DNA of 64,000 nt from Chelativorans multitrophicus (GTDB lineage Bacteria > Pseudomonadota > Alphaproteobacteria > Rhizobiales > Rhizobiaceae): positions 1,817,001 to 1,881,000 of the forward strand of contig NZ_JAAAPL010000001.1 of the NCBI RefSeq assembly GCF_011317445.1. Reading direction: 5' to 3'. The notes under the pieces are model-generated. The model saw nothing but the letters and a program-made list of their open reading frames with translations, made no database searches and had not been told where the DNA came from. The translations under genes and the position numbers were made by a program. Within the stretch, counting starts at the first letter, position 1, and each line of letters begins with the position of its first letter. Shown here piece by piece: positions 54,384 to 63,751 of the stretch.

Positions 54384-56682
54384 GCTTCGACCCCCTTTGG
54401 CCCGTTTCGAGCCCTGAATGTTCAGGCGCCTTCCAGCGCTCCACCCAAACGCGGCAGCTTTGGGCGGCACAGCCCTGGCTGAAGCTGGAGGCGGGTATGT
54501 CCGCCGTCAGCACGTTGGGATTGCCCGAAATTTCCAGATCCGAACCGTCGGCGGCGAATTGAAGCCGCGATCCCGTGGGCAGGCACACCACACCCGGCAT
54601 GACGTCGTCGGACACATCGGCCGCGGCCAGACAGCGGCCGCGATCGTTTCTGATCAGGACAGTCACGCCACTCTCGATCCCCAGCGCGCGCGCATCGGTG
54701 GTATTGATGCGCAGCCGCTCCAGGCCGTCCGTCTTTTCCGCAAGGCTCGCAACGCCGCCGTCGAGCTGGCTATGGAGCCGCCCCTGGGGCTGAGGTGTCA
54801 GAAGGTACAAAGGTCCTTGGCCCACTTCAGGCCGAGGCGGGATCCAGGCCGGATACGGCAGGAAGTCATCATAACCATGAGTTTCGAGAGTTTCGCTCGA
54901 AAGGATAATGCGTCCGGTACCGGTGCCCAGCGGATGCTTTTCGGGATCCTGGCGAAAATCCGCGAGATAGACCTGCTTGGAAAGCATCGGAACCTGAACC
55001 CATCCCCGCGTCCAGAACTCGTCGAAAGCGGGCATGTCCCAATTAAGCCGCTCAGCTGCATCCGTCCTGCTGTTCTCGTAGAGATGGCGCAGCCAGCCCA
55101 TTTCGTCCCGGCCTTCGGTGAACTGTGCTTCGACGCCGAGCGCGCGCGCGATCTCCGAGACGATCGCATAGTCCGAACGTGCCTCGCCGATCGGATCGAC
55201 CACCTTCTTCATGGCCACGATATAGTCGGACCTGCGGCTGGCGCCGATATCACATCGCTCCAGCGTCGTGCAGGCTGGCAGCACGATATCGGCCCGGTCC
55301 ACCGTCGCCGTTCGCACCGGATCCTGTACGATGACGGTTTCTGGAATCGCCCACGCCCGATCGAGCCTGTTCAGATCCTGATGGTGGTGGAACGGATTTC
55401 CGCCTGCCCAATAAATCAGGCGTGCATCGGGATAGGTGTAGCTTGCGCCCGAGTAATCGAAAGGCTGGCCCGGGTTGAGAAGCATGTCGGCGATCCGCGC
55501 GACAGGAATGAAGCTCCTGATCGGATTCTTCAACTGAGGCAGCGCCGGTGCCTGAATGACCCCATAGGGAGAACCGTTCCCGGAAACCGATCCAAAACCG
55601 AAACCGAAACCACCGCCTGGCAGGCCGATCTGCCCCGCTGCCGCGGCAAGAGCAATGGCCGCCCAATAAGGCTGCTCACCATGGTCGGCACGCTGCAGGG
55701 CCCAGCTGAGGGTAATCATCGTCCGGGTGTCGGCAATCGTAGGGGCCAAGCCGCGAATGGCCGCGCCGGGAATGCCGGTGATCGCTTCGGCCCATTCGGC
55801 CGTCTTCTCCTGTCCGTCGGTTTCGCCGGCCAGATAGGACAGGAACCGCTCCGAGCCGCTGCAATAACGGTTGAGGAAGTCGAGATCGGCACGGCCGGAG
55901 CGAACCAACTCCCGCGTCAGCGCCAGCAGAAGTGCCGCATCGGTCCCAGGCCGGATCGGCCACCACTCGGCGTTCAGGAATTCCGGCACGTCGTCGCGGC
56001 AAGGGGAAATCAGGATCACCCGTATTCCCCGATCCGCGATCTGGCGCAGATAGCCTTCCAGCTTATGCTTGGCAACGCCACCCGCCTCGTTCTGCGCAGT
56101 GCGCGGAGAGAGCGCACCGAACACCAGTAGGGTTTGGGTATTCTCCACGACGGTATCGAGAGTCGTGCCGCGTCCGCCCGAGGCAAAATCGTTGCCGAGT
56201 ACGAAGCGCAGCAGGACGGGCCCTGCAGCAATGCTGTAGGTGTCCACGTGGCCGGTATAACCGCCGACGAGATTCAGCAGCCGCTTGATCTGGGAGGCCG
56301 CGTGGTGGAACCGCCCGGCACTCGTCCAACCGTAAGAGCCGGCAAAAATCGAGGAATTTCCGAGTTCCGTCCTCACACGGTTGATCTCGGATGCGATCAA
56401 TTCAATGGCTTGGGGCCATGACACCTCGATGAATTCGTCCTTGCCGCGCCGGTCGCGGTTGTCCTGCGGCCGCCCGGCGTCGTGGGCGCGCAGCCAGCCC
56501 TCGCGAACCATGGGCCGGAGAACCCGGGTTTCGGCATTCGTCCACTCCGGGATCGAAGCCAGCAATGGAGACGGCGCAGGATCGCCTTTGAAGGGTTCGA
56601 TATCCACGATCCGGCCGTTCTCGACGACCGCGAAGAATATCCCCCAGTGACTGCTGTGCAGAATCTTCTGCGCCTGACCCAT
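54367..56682 (-). CDS. Molybdenum S-/N-oxide reductase (BisC/DMSO reductase family)
   Basis: The 771-aa protein has a BisC-like start (SHWGIFFAVVENGRIVDIEP) and no Tat signal or N-terminal Fe-S Cys motif. It is therefore a soluble cytoplasmic enzyme of the biotin/methionine sulfoxide reductase type. The Mo ligand is the Ser in GSYGWTSAGRFHHA (Ser121). Molybdopterin-binding blocks such as IYWAGGNPFHHHQDLNRLD and the C-terminal VLIRNDRGRC are in place. It reduces an S-oxide or N-oxide to sulfide or amine; next to a C-S lyase, a cysteine- or thio-S-oxide is a natural guess. Confidence 0.85.
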   Translation of the reverse strand: MGQAQKILHSSHWGIFFAVVENGRIVDIEPFKGDPAPSPLLASIPEWTNAETRVLRPMVREGWLRAHDAGRPQDNRDRRGKDEFIEVSWPQAIELIASEINRVRTELGNSSIFAGSYGWTSAGRFHHAASQIKRLLNLVGGYTGHVDTYSIAAGPVLLRFVLGNDFASGGRGTTLDTVVENTQTLLVFGALSPRTAQNEAGGVAKHKLEGYLRQIADRGIRVILISPCRDDVPEFLNAEWWPIRPGTDAALLLALTRELVRSGRADLDFLNRYCSGSERFLSYLAGETDGQEKTAEWAEAITGIPGAAIRGLAPTIADTRTMITLSWALQRADHGEQPYWAAIALAAAAGQIGLPGGGFGFGFGSVSGNGSPYGVIQAPALPQLKNPIRSFIPVARIADMLLNPGQPFDYSGASYTYPDARLIYWAGGNPFHHHQDLNRLDRAWAIPETVIVQDPVRTATVDRADIVLPACTTLERCDIGASRRSDYIVAMKKVVDPIGEARSDYAIVSEIARALGVEAQFTEGRDEMGWLRHLYENSRTDAAERLNWDMPAFDEFWTRGWVQVPMLSKQVYLADFRQDPEKHPLGTGTGRIILSSETLETHGYDDFLPYPAWIPPRPEVGQGPLYLLTPQPQGRLHSQLDGGVASLAEKTDGLERLRINTTDARALGIESGVTVLIRNDRGRCLAAADVSDDVMPGVVCLPTGSRLQFAADGSDLEISGNPNVLTADIPASSFSQGCAAQSCRVWVERWKAPEHSGLETGQRGSKHENET

Positions 56683-56705
56683 GGTAATACCCCGGCTATA
56701 GGCAA

Positions 56706-56737
56706 TTTTGGCTCCGCCTCGTCAGACGGAGCCAAAA
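56706..56737. other. Intercistronic hairpin between hyuB and the molybdoenzyme gene
   Basis: TTTTGGCTCCG pairs perfectly with CGGAGCCAAAA over 11 bp around a 10-base loop. No T tract follows on the minus strand, so a canonical terminator is doubtful; an mRNA processing or stabilising hairpin is possible. Confidence 0.55.
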
Positions 56738-56740
56738 AGC

Positions 56741-58684
56741 TCAAGCGGCGACGCTGTTCACAAGCGCGGCCGTAATCGGCTGACCCAAGGCCTCCACCTT
56801 CTTGGCGAGATCGGTCTTGGCCTTGTGACGCAATGTTGCCGGAACATGGGAAACCGCGTTGGCAAGGGCGATCCGGGCCTTGGAGTCCCATACCTTTTCG
56901 ATTTCAACGCGTTTCGTTCCATAAGCATACGTGTCGTCGCGCAGACCCTTCTTCATCTGCAAGCGCAAGCTCTCCGTCGCCGCCAGGTTGACAGCTCCGC
57001 CTTCCACGACGACGCCGTAATCGCTGCGAGCCCGTTCCGCCGAGACGAATTCCTGCTGCACGTCTTTGAGGACCATGGCCACGTCACGATCGAGCGGGTC
57101 GCCGAAGCCGCCGCCGGTCGGCGTGACCATGTGAAGAATGTCACCGGGAACCAGCTCAAGGACGGTGACCTTTCCGATATCCTTTTCCGCAGCCGTCTTC
57201 GGATTCAGGATGACGGAGCCGCTCTGGCCGCACTTTCCGCCGCCGAAGCCCCAGGGCTGGAATTCGAAGCGGTCCAAACCGCGAACCGTAACCATGGTGG
57301 AAGGCCCCCGGTTCTCGATCGTCAGGACCGCCGCGCCTCCGCCTCTATACTTGCCGGCACCCTGCGTATCGTTCTCAACGCCGAACCGGCGAATGACGAA
57401 GGGCTGCTCGATCTCGACCGTTTCGATCGGCGCGCTTCGCAAAGCGCCACGCGGCACGTCGACGGCATCCATGCCGTCGCCATTGCAGCGACCGCCACCC
57501 CCACCCATGAATGGCTCGACCGTGCTGACATGTCGCTTACCCGTCTTCGGATCGAGCGAAGAGGCGACGATGATACCCGCGATACCATAGCCCGCCGAGA
57601 CCAGGCCGCCTGGAACCGCCTGGTTCATGCATCCGAGAAGCACATCGTAGAAGCGGCTGACCGACACCATGCGGTTTCCGCCCGCTGCCGGGAATTCGGC
57701 ATTGCAAAGCGTGCCCTTAGGCGCCTTGATGGTCACGGACCGCAGCATGGCGCCCGTGCGTGGAATGTCGTCCGCCGCAGTGATGATGTAGTTGACGAGC
57801 GGATGGCAGAGGAAGGGGTGCGCCTTGGCATCGCCCGCAACGAGATTCATCGCCAGCGGCAATTGCGGATCGCTTCCCTCGTAGTCTATTTCGAGTTCGT
57901 CGCCCTTCACCGTCATCTTGATGTTTACGAAGATGACTTCGTTGGGGAAATAGGATTCCAGATAGTCGTGAAACTCATAGACGCCGTCGGTCATGGCGCC
58001 GATGATTTCGCGCGCCCTGATCTCCGACAGCTTTAGGACGTCGTTGATTCCTTGATTGAGCTTTTCCAGACCGAGGCGATTGCAAAGCTCGGTGACGCGC
58101 TGCTCCAGCTGCAGATGGCCCGCCACCATGGCCTCGATATCGCCCCAGATGAGGTCCGGGATACGCGTGTTGTCCTCGAAAATCCTCCACAGCTCCTTGT
58201 TTAGTTTGCCCTCCCGGTAGAGGAAGGTTGGAGCGATGCGCAGGCCCTCCTGGAAGATCTCGGAGTTCGTTGGAGAGATACTGCCCGGCACGGATCCGCC
58301 GACGTCGGACGCGTGGATGAACGACCAGGAAAAGCAGACGAGCTTGTCCTTGTAGAAGATCGGCCGGATCAGATGGATATCCATCATGTGGGTGACGAGG
58401 CCGTTCCCGGTAAAGGGATCGTTGGTGAAGATCACGTCGCCCGGTTTGAGATTTTCGATGCCGAACATGTCGATGACCGGCCGAATGTTGTGGCAGAGGT
58501 TCGACATCATTCCCGATTGAACGGGAAAGGCGAAGAATTCGCCTTCAATTGCCGCAAGCGCGATTTGGTAATCCTGCGTTTGCTTGACGAAGGTCGTGAA
58601 CGCCGTGCGATAGACCGTATTGCTCGCTTCGTCGGCGATCGCTGCAAAACGGTGTTTCATCACTTCGGTGAAAACGGGATCCAT
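56741..58684 (-). CDS. hyuB: Hydantoinase B / oxoprolinase beta-type subunit
   Basis: The 647-aa HyuB-family protein has the opening DPVFTEVMKHRFAAIADEAS, the metal/active-site segment LKPGDVIFTNDPFTGNGLVT, the DIHLIRPIF and FIHASDVGGSVPGSISPTN motifs, and the C-terminal glycine-rich TPTGGGFGDP. With HyuA it forms an ATP-dependent cyclic-amide hydrolase or related carboxylase. It starts 2 bp after the HyuA stop region, so the two are one operon. Substrate specificity cannot be read from sequence. Confidence 0.9.
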   Translation of the reverse strand: MDPVFTEVMKHRFAAIADEASNTVYRTAFTTFVKQTQDYQIALAAIEGEFFAFPVQSGMMSNLCHNIRPVIDMFGIENLKPGDVIFTNDPFTGNGLVTHMMDIHLIRPIFYKDKLVCFSWSFIHASDVGGSVPGSISPTNSEIFQEGLRIAPTFLYREGKLNKELWRIFEDNTRIPDLIWGDIEAMVAGHLQLEQRVTELCNRLGLEKLNQGINDVLKLSEIRAREIIGAMTDGVYEFHDYLESYFPNEVIFVNIKMTVKGDELEIDYEGSDPQLPLAMNLVAGDAKAHPFLCHPLVNYIITAADDIPRTGAMLRSVTIKAPKGTLCNAEFPAAGGNRMVSVSRFYDVLLGCMNQAVPGGLVSAGYGIAGIIVASSLDPKTGKRHVSTVEPFMGGGGGRCNGDGMDAVDVPRGALRSAPIETVEIEQPFVIRRFGVENDTQGAGKYRGGGAAVLTIENRGPSTMVTVRGLDRFEFQPWGFGGGKCGQSGSVILNPKTAAEKDIGKVTVLELVPGDILHMVTPTGGGFGDPLDRDVAMVLKDVQQEFVSAERARSDYGVVVEGGAVNLAATESLRLQMKKGLRDDTYAYGTKRVEIEKVWDSKARIALANAVSHVPATLRHKAKTDLAKKVEALGQPITAALVNSVAA

Positions 58685-58686
58685 TG

Positions 58687-60723
58687 TTATGCCCTTCTTT
58701 CAAGAATGACGTCGTCGTATCGACCGATCGTCACGTCGAACGCGGGAGGAACGAGAACGGTGATGGTTTCCTGCTCGATGATGGCCGGGCCGGAGGTGCG
58801 GAAACCGATCGGCATCGCCGCCTTGTCGAAAATGGCCGCGTCGTAGCTCTTTCCGCCATACCGGATCTTCCGTCGGGTCTTCGGCTCGATCTTCGCAGGC
58901 GAAAGCGGCAGAGGCGCGCCGCGCGGGCGTTCCAGCGCGCCGCGGATCTGCAGACGCAGCGTCAGGATCTCGATCGGAAGCTGCGGACTGGAGTGGCCGT
59001 AGAGCCGCTCGTGCTCGACATGGAAAGCCGCATTGATCGCAGCAAGCGGATCGCCTTCAAGGCTGAATTCCGTCGCCACGTCGAAAGCCTGCCCCTTGTA
59101 GCGGACATCGGCTATGTAAGTGAGGGTGACGGTCGGAAGGAAGTTTCCGCCGACCTGCTCGTCGAGCCAGGCCCGGGCGTCCTTTTCCAACCCTTTGTAG
59201 ACCTGGAAGACCACTTCATTGTCGAGCGCACGTCCCTGCACGCTTTCCACGACGTCGAAGAGAAGATCGGAGACGAGGCATCCATAGGCGCAGAAGACCG
59301 ACGACATGCGCGGCAGGACCACCCGGCCGATGTCGATCTCATCTGCGAGCAGCGCGCCATGGATGGCACCGGCGCCCCCGAACGACATCAGTGTAAGTTC
59401 GGACGGGGGAACCCCGAGACGTGAAATGAAGGGCAAGGCGCTGGCGAGCATATTGGCGGTCGCAACCGTGATGCAGGCTTCGGCGGCAGCGACCACATCC
59501 ATGCCGAGCGCATCCGCGATCGGTTGCATGGCCTTGGCGGCAAGATCGACGCTCAAGCTGAGGCGGCCTGCGAGCGGGCGTTCGGGCGAAAGATAGCCGC
59601 AGAGCAGGTAGGCGTCGGAAATCGTCGGCTGGGTGCCGCCGAGCCCGTAACAGGCTGGCCCGGGAAATGCACCGGCTGAACGGGGACCGACATGCAGTAC
59701 CTTCCCGTCGACCCAGGCGATAGATCCGCCACCGGCGCCGATGGCTTCGACCGCGGTCACCGGCATCATCAGCGGGAAATCGCCCACCTTGCCCTGAAGG
59801 GACGTGACGGCCTGTCCCTTGTTGACGACGGAGATGTCCGTGCTCGTACCGCCCATGTCCATGGTCAGCAGCTGCGGTTCCTCGATCAGGTTGCCGAGGG
59901 CGCATGCTGCGGTGACGCCGGCCGCCGGTCCGGACAGCAGCGTGTGGATCGGCATCCTCCCCGCTTCGTTGGAGGCCATCACGCCGCCGTTCGATTTGGA
60001 AATGAACAGACGCGCATTCTTCAGATTTTGCCGAAGAAAGCCTTCCAGTTCGGCCAGATAACCTTTCATCGAAAGACTGGCATAGGCATTCAGAACCGCG
60101 GCGCTGGCCCGTTCGTATTCAGAAGGCTGGGACCATATTTCGTGCGAGAGGGTTACCTCGACGTCTTCGAATTTCTTCACGAGAATATCGCGGGCGGCCA
60201 GCTCGTGCGCCGGGTTGCGGTAGGAGTGCAGGAAGCAGACGGCCAGCGCCCGCGCTCCGGCCTCCAGTGCGGCCCGCGCTGAGCGGATCAGCTGTACGGG
60301 ATTGAGCTCGATATCCACCTCGCCGGTCTGCAGCATGCGTTCTTCGATCTCGAAGACCATGTTGCGCGGGATGAGCGGTTCTGCGCGCCGGTCGAACAGG
60401 TTGATCGGATCGTTCATCCTCAGGCGGCCCATGCCGAGAATATCCCGGAACCCGCTGGTGACGAGCAGCGCAACGGGCGGGCTGCTCCGTTCGATGACGG
60501 CATTGGTGCTGACCGTCGTGCCGTGAACGATCATGATGGATTGGTCGGCCGTGATGCGGCCGCGTTCGAGCAGCAGCTTCAGCCCTTCGATGACACCGAG
60601 GTGGAAGTTGCCCGGCGTGGAAGGGACTTTGAATATTTCGACGCCGGTATAACCGGAAGCATGGCCGTCCCAAATTGCAAAGTCCGTGAACGTTCCACCA
60701 ATATCAATTCCAATTCTGAGCAT
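58687..60723 (-). CDS. hyuA: Hydantoinase A / oxoprolinase alpha-type subunit
   Basis: The 678-aa HyuA protein has the ASKHA-type ATP motifs: LRIGIDIGGTFTDFAIWDG at the N terminus, VHGTTVSTNAVIERS, LSGPAAGVTAAC and MDMGGTSTDISVV. The C terminus matches the hydantoinase A fold (TSGPAIIEQETITVLVPP). Together with HyuB it would hydrolyse hydantoin-, oxoproline- or thiohydantoin-like rings. It is the first gene of the minus-strand operon running to the sulfurtransferase. Confidence 0.92.
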   Translation of the reverse strand: MLRIGIDIGGTFTDFAIWDGHASGYTGVEIFKVPSTPGNFHLGVIEGLKLLLERGRITADQSIMIVHGTTVSTNAVIERSSPPVALLVTSGFRDILGMGRLRMNDPINLFDRRAEPLIPRNMVFEIEERMLQTGEVDIELNPVQLIRSARAALEAGARALAVCFLHSYRNPAHELAARDILVKKFEDVEVTLSHEIWSQPSEYERASAAVLNAYASLSMKGYLAELEGFLRQNLKNARLFISKSNGGVMASNEAGRMPIHTLLSGPAAGVTAACALGNLIEEPQLLTMDMGGTSTDISVVNKGQAVTSLQGKVGDFPLMMPVTAVEAIGAGGGSIAWVDGKVLHVGPRSAGAFPGPACYGLGGTQPTISDAYLLCGYLSPERPLAGRLSLSVDLAAKAMQPIADALGMDVVAAAEACITVATANMLASALPFISRLGVPPSELTLMSFGGAGAIHGALLADEIDIGRVVLPRMSSVFCAYGCLVSDLLFDVVESVQGRALDNEVVFQVYKGLEKDARAWLDEQVGGNFLPTVTLTYIADVRYKGQAFDVATEFSLEGDPLAAINAAFHVEHERLYGHSSPQLPIEILTLRLQIRGALERPRGAPLPLSPAKIEPKTRRKIRYGGKSYDAAIFDKAAMPIGFRTSGPAIIEQETITVLVPPAFDVTIGRYDDVILERRA

Positions 60724-61183
60724 CCGGAGAATCCTGAACTATTCGAGAGGACGGACAGCCGGAGGGATCCGACAGACCTTCAAGAAGCAGGCCTTACGTT
60801 AGCCAACCTTTTTTCAGGGATCATTCGTCCGGCAGGCAAAAGATTGATGCTTCCAGTTCACGAATAAACGGAGCCAACTTTCTTCTTCGGCACGCCAACT
60901 ACTTTATTTCGGCGGGAAAAAAAGCTCGGGAGCGGGCCCGAGACGGCAGTGTTCCCAAGCCTTCGCATTGCGGAGTAACACGCAAGAAGCACGAGGCTTT
61001 TGGCAACCTCCGATATCAAAGCGTCTAATTACTGCCTGAAGTGCAATAGTGTAGGCCAGCAAGATGGATTGATGCTGCGGCGTCCCTCATGAACTCTGGC
61101 AACCGCGGAGAAAGCAGCTCCTAATAAAGAACACTAAGCCGCTTCCTCCTGCTTCGATCGAGAATAAGACAAAGGGGAAGGCA
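60724..61183. promoter_or_regulatory. Divergent promoter region between hyuA and the third ABC operon
   Basis: These 460 bp separate the minus-strand hyu operon from the plus-strand transporter and must carry promoters for both. No gene, clear operator or copy of the island dyad motif is seen. The plus-strand gene has a strong ribosome site (AAGGGGAAGG) at the right edge. Confidence 0.5.
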
Positions 61184-62758
61184 ATGGCATTTTCCAGACA
61201 GCGGCTGAGCGCTCTTTTGCTGGCGACGGCTTTGCTGGCGGCTCCCGCCGCTTTCGCACAAGAGGCCAAGACGTTCCGGGCGGTAATTTCCCTGCCGATC
61301 CAGACACTGGATCCGCAGAAGAGCATCGCCGGACTCGCCGGCGATGCCCTCCGGACAGTTTTCCAAACGCTGACTTTCGTGCAGTCGGACGGTTCGGTTG
61401 CACCGATGCTGGCGCAGAGCTGGGAAATCGATCCGAATTCGGAGGGCCTGCAATGGATCGTGAAACTCAAGCCCGACGTCGTATTTCATGACGGAGAGCC
61501 GTTCAACGCAGCGGCGGTGGCGGCCAACTGGAAAAGACTGCTCGATCCTAAGGTCCCGATTCAGGCCCGTTCCAACATCAACATGATCACCGAAGTGGAA
61601 GCGATCGACGACCTCACCGTCCGCTTTACCACGAACCGGCCATTCAGCGGCTTCCCCATGGCGATCGGCCATGCCGTCAGCAGCATTGTCAGCCCGAAAT
61701 CCATTGCCGCCGGTCTGCTCGACGATCCCAACGCCTCTCCTGCGGGAACCGGGCCCTACCGGATTGCCCGGTTTACCTTGCCGGACGAACTGGAAGTCGA
61801 GAAGTTCGACAACTATTGGGGAAAGACAGGCAATGCCGAAAAGCTGGTCTTCATCAGCCGGCCCGACGAACAGGCGCGAATGGCCGCCTTCCTTGCCGGT
61901 GAGGCCGATGCCAATTTTTACGTCGGAGCCGAAAGCCGGGGTCGCGTGGAGGGCTCGCAAGACCTTCGCACCGAAGCGATCGCTTCCATTCGCGAATTCA
62001 TCGTGCATCTGCCGATGAAGGTGGACGCCTTGCAGGATATTCGCGTAAGGCGGGCCCTGAACCACGCGATCGACCGCGACCAGATCGTCAAATCCGTCTT
62101 CGGCGGCGTGGCGGAGCCGGCCTTATCGGCCATCCAGCCCGGCGTGGCAGGATATGAGAAGCTGCCGATCTATACCTATGATGTCGACAAGGCTGCCGCC
62201 CTCCTCAAGGAGGCGGGCTGGACGAAGAATGCGAACGGGGTGCTCGAAAAGGACGGGAAACCCTTTCCGACACTGGTCTTCATGTCGGGACGAGGACGTG
62301 TGCCCAACGATGCCCGTCTCGCGCAGGTCACGGCCGCCTATCTGAACCAGATCGGCATTCCGACCACTTTGCAGATCGATGAGTTTGCAACCTTTTATCC
62401 CGCCGCCATGGCGCCGGATGGGCGTGGTACCCGCTTCGTTCATATGAGTTGGGGCTTCGGCCAGATGGACGGCGCCGCATTCCTTTGCACGGTGTATGGA
62501 GAGGGACGGCCTCAGAATTTCGGAGGCTACGAGAACCCGAAAGTGGGAGAGGCGTGCGGCAAGATCGACAATACCTTCGATGCGGCTGAACGCGCCAGAT
62601 TGATCGCCGAGGCGACGAAGATGGTCTACGAGGATGCACCCGCCATCTTCCTGGTCGTTCCGTCCCTGCTCGCGGGCTTCAATTCCACCGTCAAGAATCT
62701 CAAACTGGATGCGGGTGAGAACCACCTCCTCTGGGAAGTCGAACTCGGTGCGAACTGA
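61184..62758 (+). CDS. ABC substrate-binding protein, peptide/Opp family (system 3)
   Basis: This 524-aa family-5 binding protein has a Sec signal (LLATALLAAPAAFAQE) and the landmarks LKPDVVFHDGEPFNAAAVAA, PAGTGPYRIARFTLPDELEV, and VRRALNHAIDRDQIVKSVFG. It is unlike the island's two other systems in its signal type and core motifs, so it is an independent transporter. Its gene heads a plus-strand operon with two permeases (the second cut by the window end). Its likely ligand is the substrate of the divergent hyu/BisC/PatB operon (inference). Confidence 0.9.
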   Translation: MAFSRQRLSALLLATALLAAPAAFAQEAKTFRAVISLPIQTLDPQKSIAGLAGDALRTVFQTLTFVQSDGSVAPMLAQSWEIDPNSEGLQWIVKLKPDVVFHDGEPFNAAAVAANWKRLLDPKVPIQARSNINMITEVEAIDDLTVRFTTNRPFSGFPMAIGHAVSSIVSPKSIAAGLLDDPNASPAGTGPYRIARFTLPDELEVEKFDNYWGKTGNAEKLVFISRPDEQARMAAFLAGEADANFYVGAESRGRVEGSQDLRTEAIASIREFIVHLPMKVDALQDIRVRRALNHAIDRDQIVKSVFGGVAEPALSAIQPGVAGYEKLPIYTYDVDKAAALLKEAGWTKNANGVLEKDGKPFPTLVFMSGRGRVPNDARLAQVTAAYLNQIGIPTTLQIDEFATFYPAAMAPDGRGTRFVHMSWGFGQMDGAAFLCTVYGEGRPQNFGGYENPKVGEACGKIDNTFDAAERARLIAEATKMVYEDAPAIFLVVPSLLAGFNSTVKNLKLDAGENHLLWEVELGAN

Positions 62759-62772
62759 CACGTGACATCAAC

Positions 62773-62794
62773 GGGCCGGAAGAGCATCCGGCCC
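62773..62794 (+). other. Intercistronic hairpin after the system 3 binding-protein gene
   Basis: GGGCCGGA and TCCGGCCC form a perfect 8-bp stem with loop AGAGCA, without a T tract. Such hairpins between binding-protein and permease genes often raise the ratio of binding protein by partial termination or mRNA protection. Confidence 0.6.
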
Positions 62795-62830
62795 TCCTCG
62801 ACACCCGTATAATGGCATCACCGTCGAGCT

Positions 62831-63751
62831 ATGCTGACCCAGGTTCTAAAAACCCTCGCCCATAGTGTGATCAGCCTTTTTCTGCTGTTCACCTTCGTCT
62901 TCTTCATGATCCGGATCATGCCCGGCGATCCCGCCCGTCTGCTCGGCGGCGCCGGCGCCTCGGATTATGACGTGCAGACGCTGCGCGAAAGCCTCGGTCT
63001 CGATCGTTCGGTGATGGAACAGTTCCTGATCTTCGTCAGGAACGTCGCCCAGGGGGATTTCGGCAGGTCTATCCAGACGGGTCAGCCAGTCGGGGCAGAA
63101 ATCCTCACCGCCCTCGCCTGGTCGTTCTCCCTGGTCACTGCCGCCATGCTGCTCGCCATAGCCTTTGCCGTGCCGGCCGGCGTCGTGGCAGCGGTGAAGA
63201 GAAACCGGCTTCCGGACATATCGCTTACCTCGATCGCCGTGGCATCGACGTCCCTGCCCGCGTTCTGGCTGGCGCTGATCCTGATCGAAGTCTTTTCAGT
63301 CAACCTGCGGCTCCTGCCCTCCGGCGGCACCGGCGACCTGCGCAATTACATCCTTCCGACCGTCGTGCTTGCGGCAACGCAGGTTGGATTGATCACCCGT
63401 ATGACACGGGCGAGCGTGGTCGAGGTGCTAACCGCGGATTACGTGCGCACGGCCCGGGCCAAGGGCGTCCACCCCTATCGCATTCTGCTGCGGCACGTGC
63501 TGGTCAATGCCGCCGCCCCGACCGTGACCGTCGTCGGATTGCAGACCGGCCTGGTGCTAGCCGGCTCGATCGTAACGGAAACGATATTCAATTGGCCCGG
63601 CGTCGGGCGACTACTCATACGGGCGGTACAGGCGCGCGATTATCCGATGATCCAGGCGCTTATCCTCGTCTTCGGCGTCGCCATGGTCACCTTCAATCTC
63701 CTCGCCGATCTCCTCAACATGCTCATCGACCCGAGGCTGCGCAAGAAATGA
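62831..63751 (+). CDS. DppB-like ABC permease (system 3)
   Basis: The 306-aa permease has about six spans, the family motif RIMPGDPARLLGG near the N terminus and the EAA-region VLTADYVRTARAKGVHPYRI. The stop overlaps the next start (ATGA). The start ATG follows a weak ribosome site. Confidence 0.93.
   Translation: MLTQVLKTLAHSVISLFLLFTFVFFMIRIMPGDPARLLGGAGASDYDVQTLRESLGLDRSVMEQFLIFVRNVAQGDFGRSIQTGQPVGAEILTALAWSFSLVTAAMLLAIAFAVPAGVVAAVKRNRLPDISLTSIAVASTSLPAFWLALILIEVFSVNLRLLPSGGTGDLRNYILPTVVLAATQVGLITRMTRASVVEVLTADYVRTARAKGVHPYRILLRHVLVNAAAPTVTVVGLQTGLVLAGSIVTETIFNWPGVGRLLIRAVQARDYPMIQALILVFGVAMVTFNLLADLLNMLIDPRLRKK

Noticed and set aside
56706-56737. Rho-independent terminator after hyuB
   Set aside because: The stem is perfect but no T tract follows it in the transcribed direction, and the next gene starts only ~24 bp on; listed as a hairpin instead.
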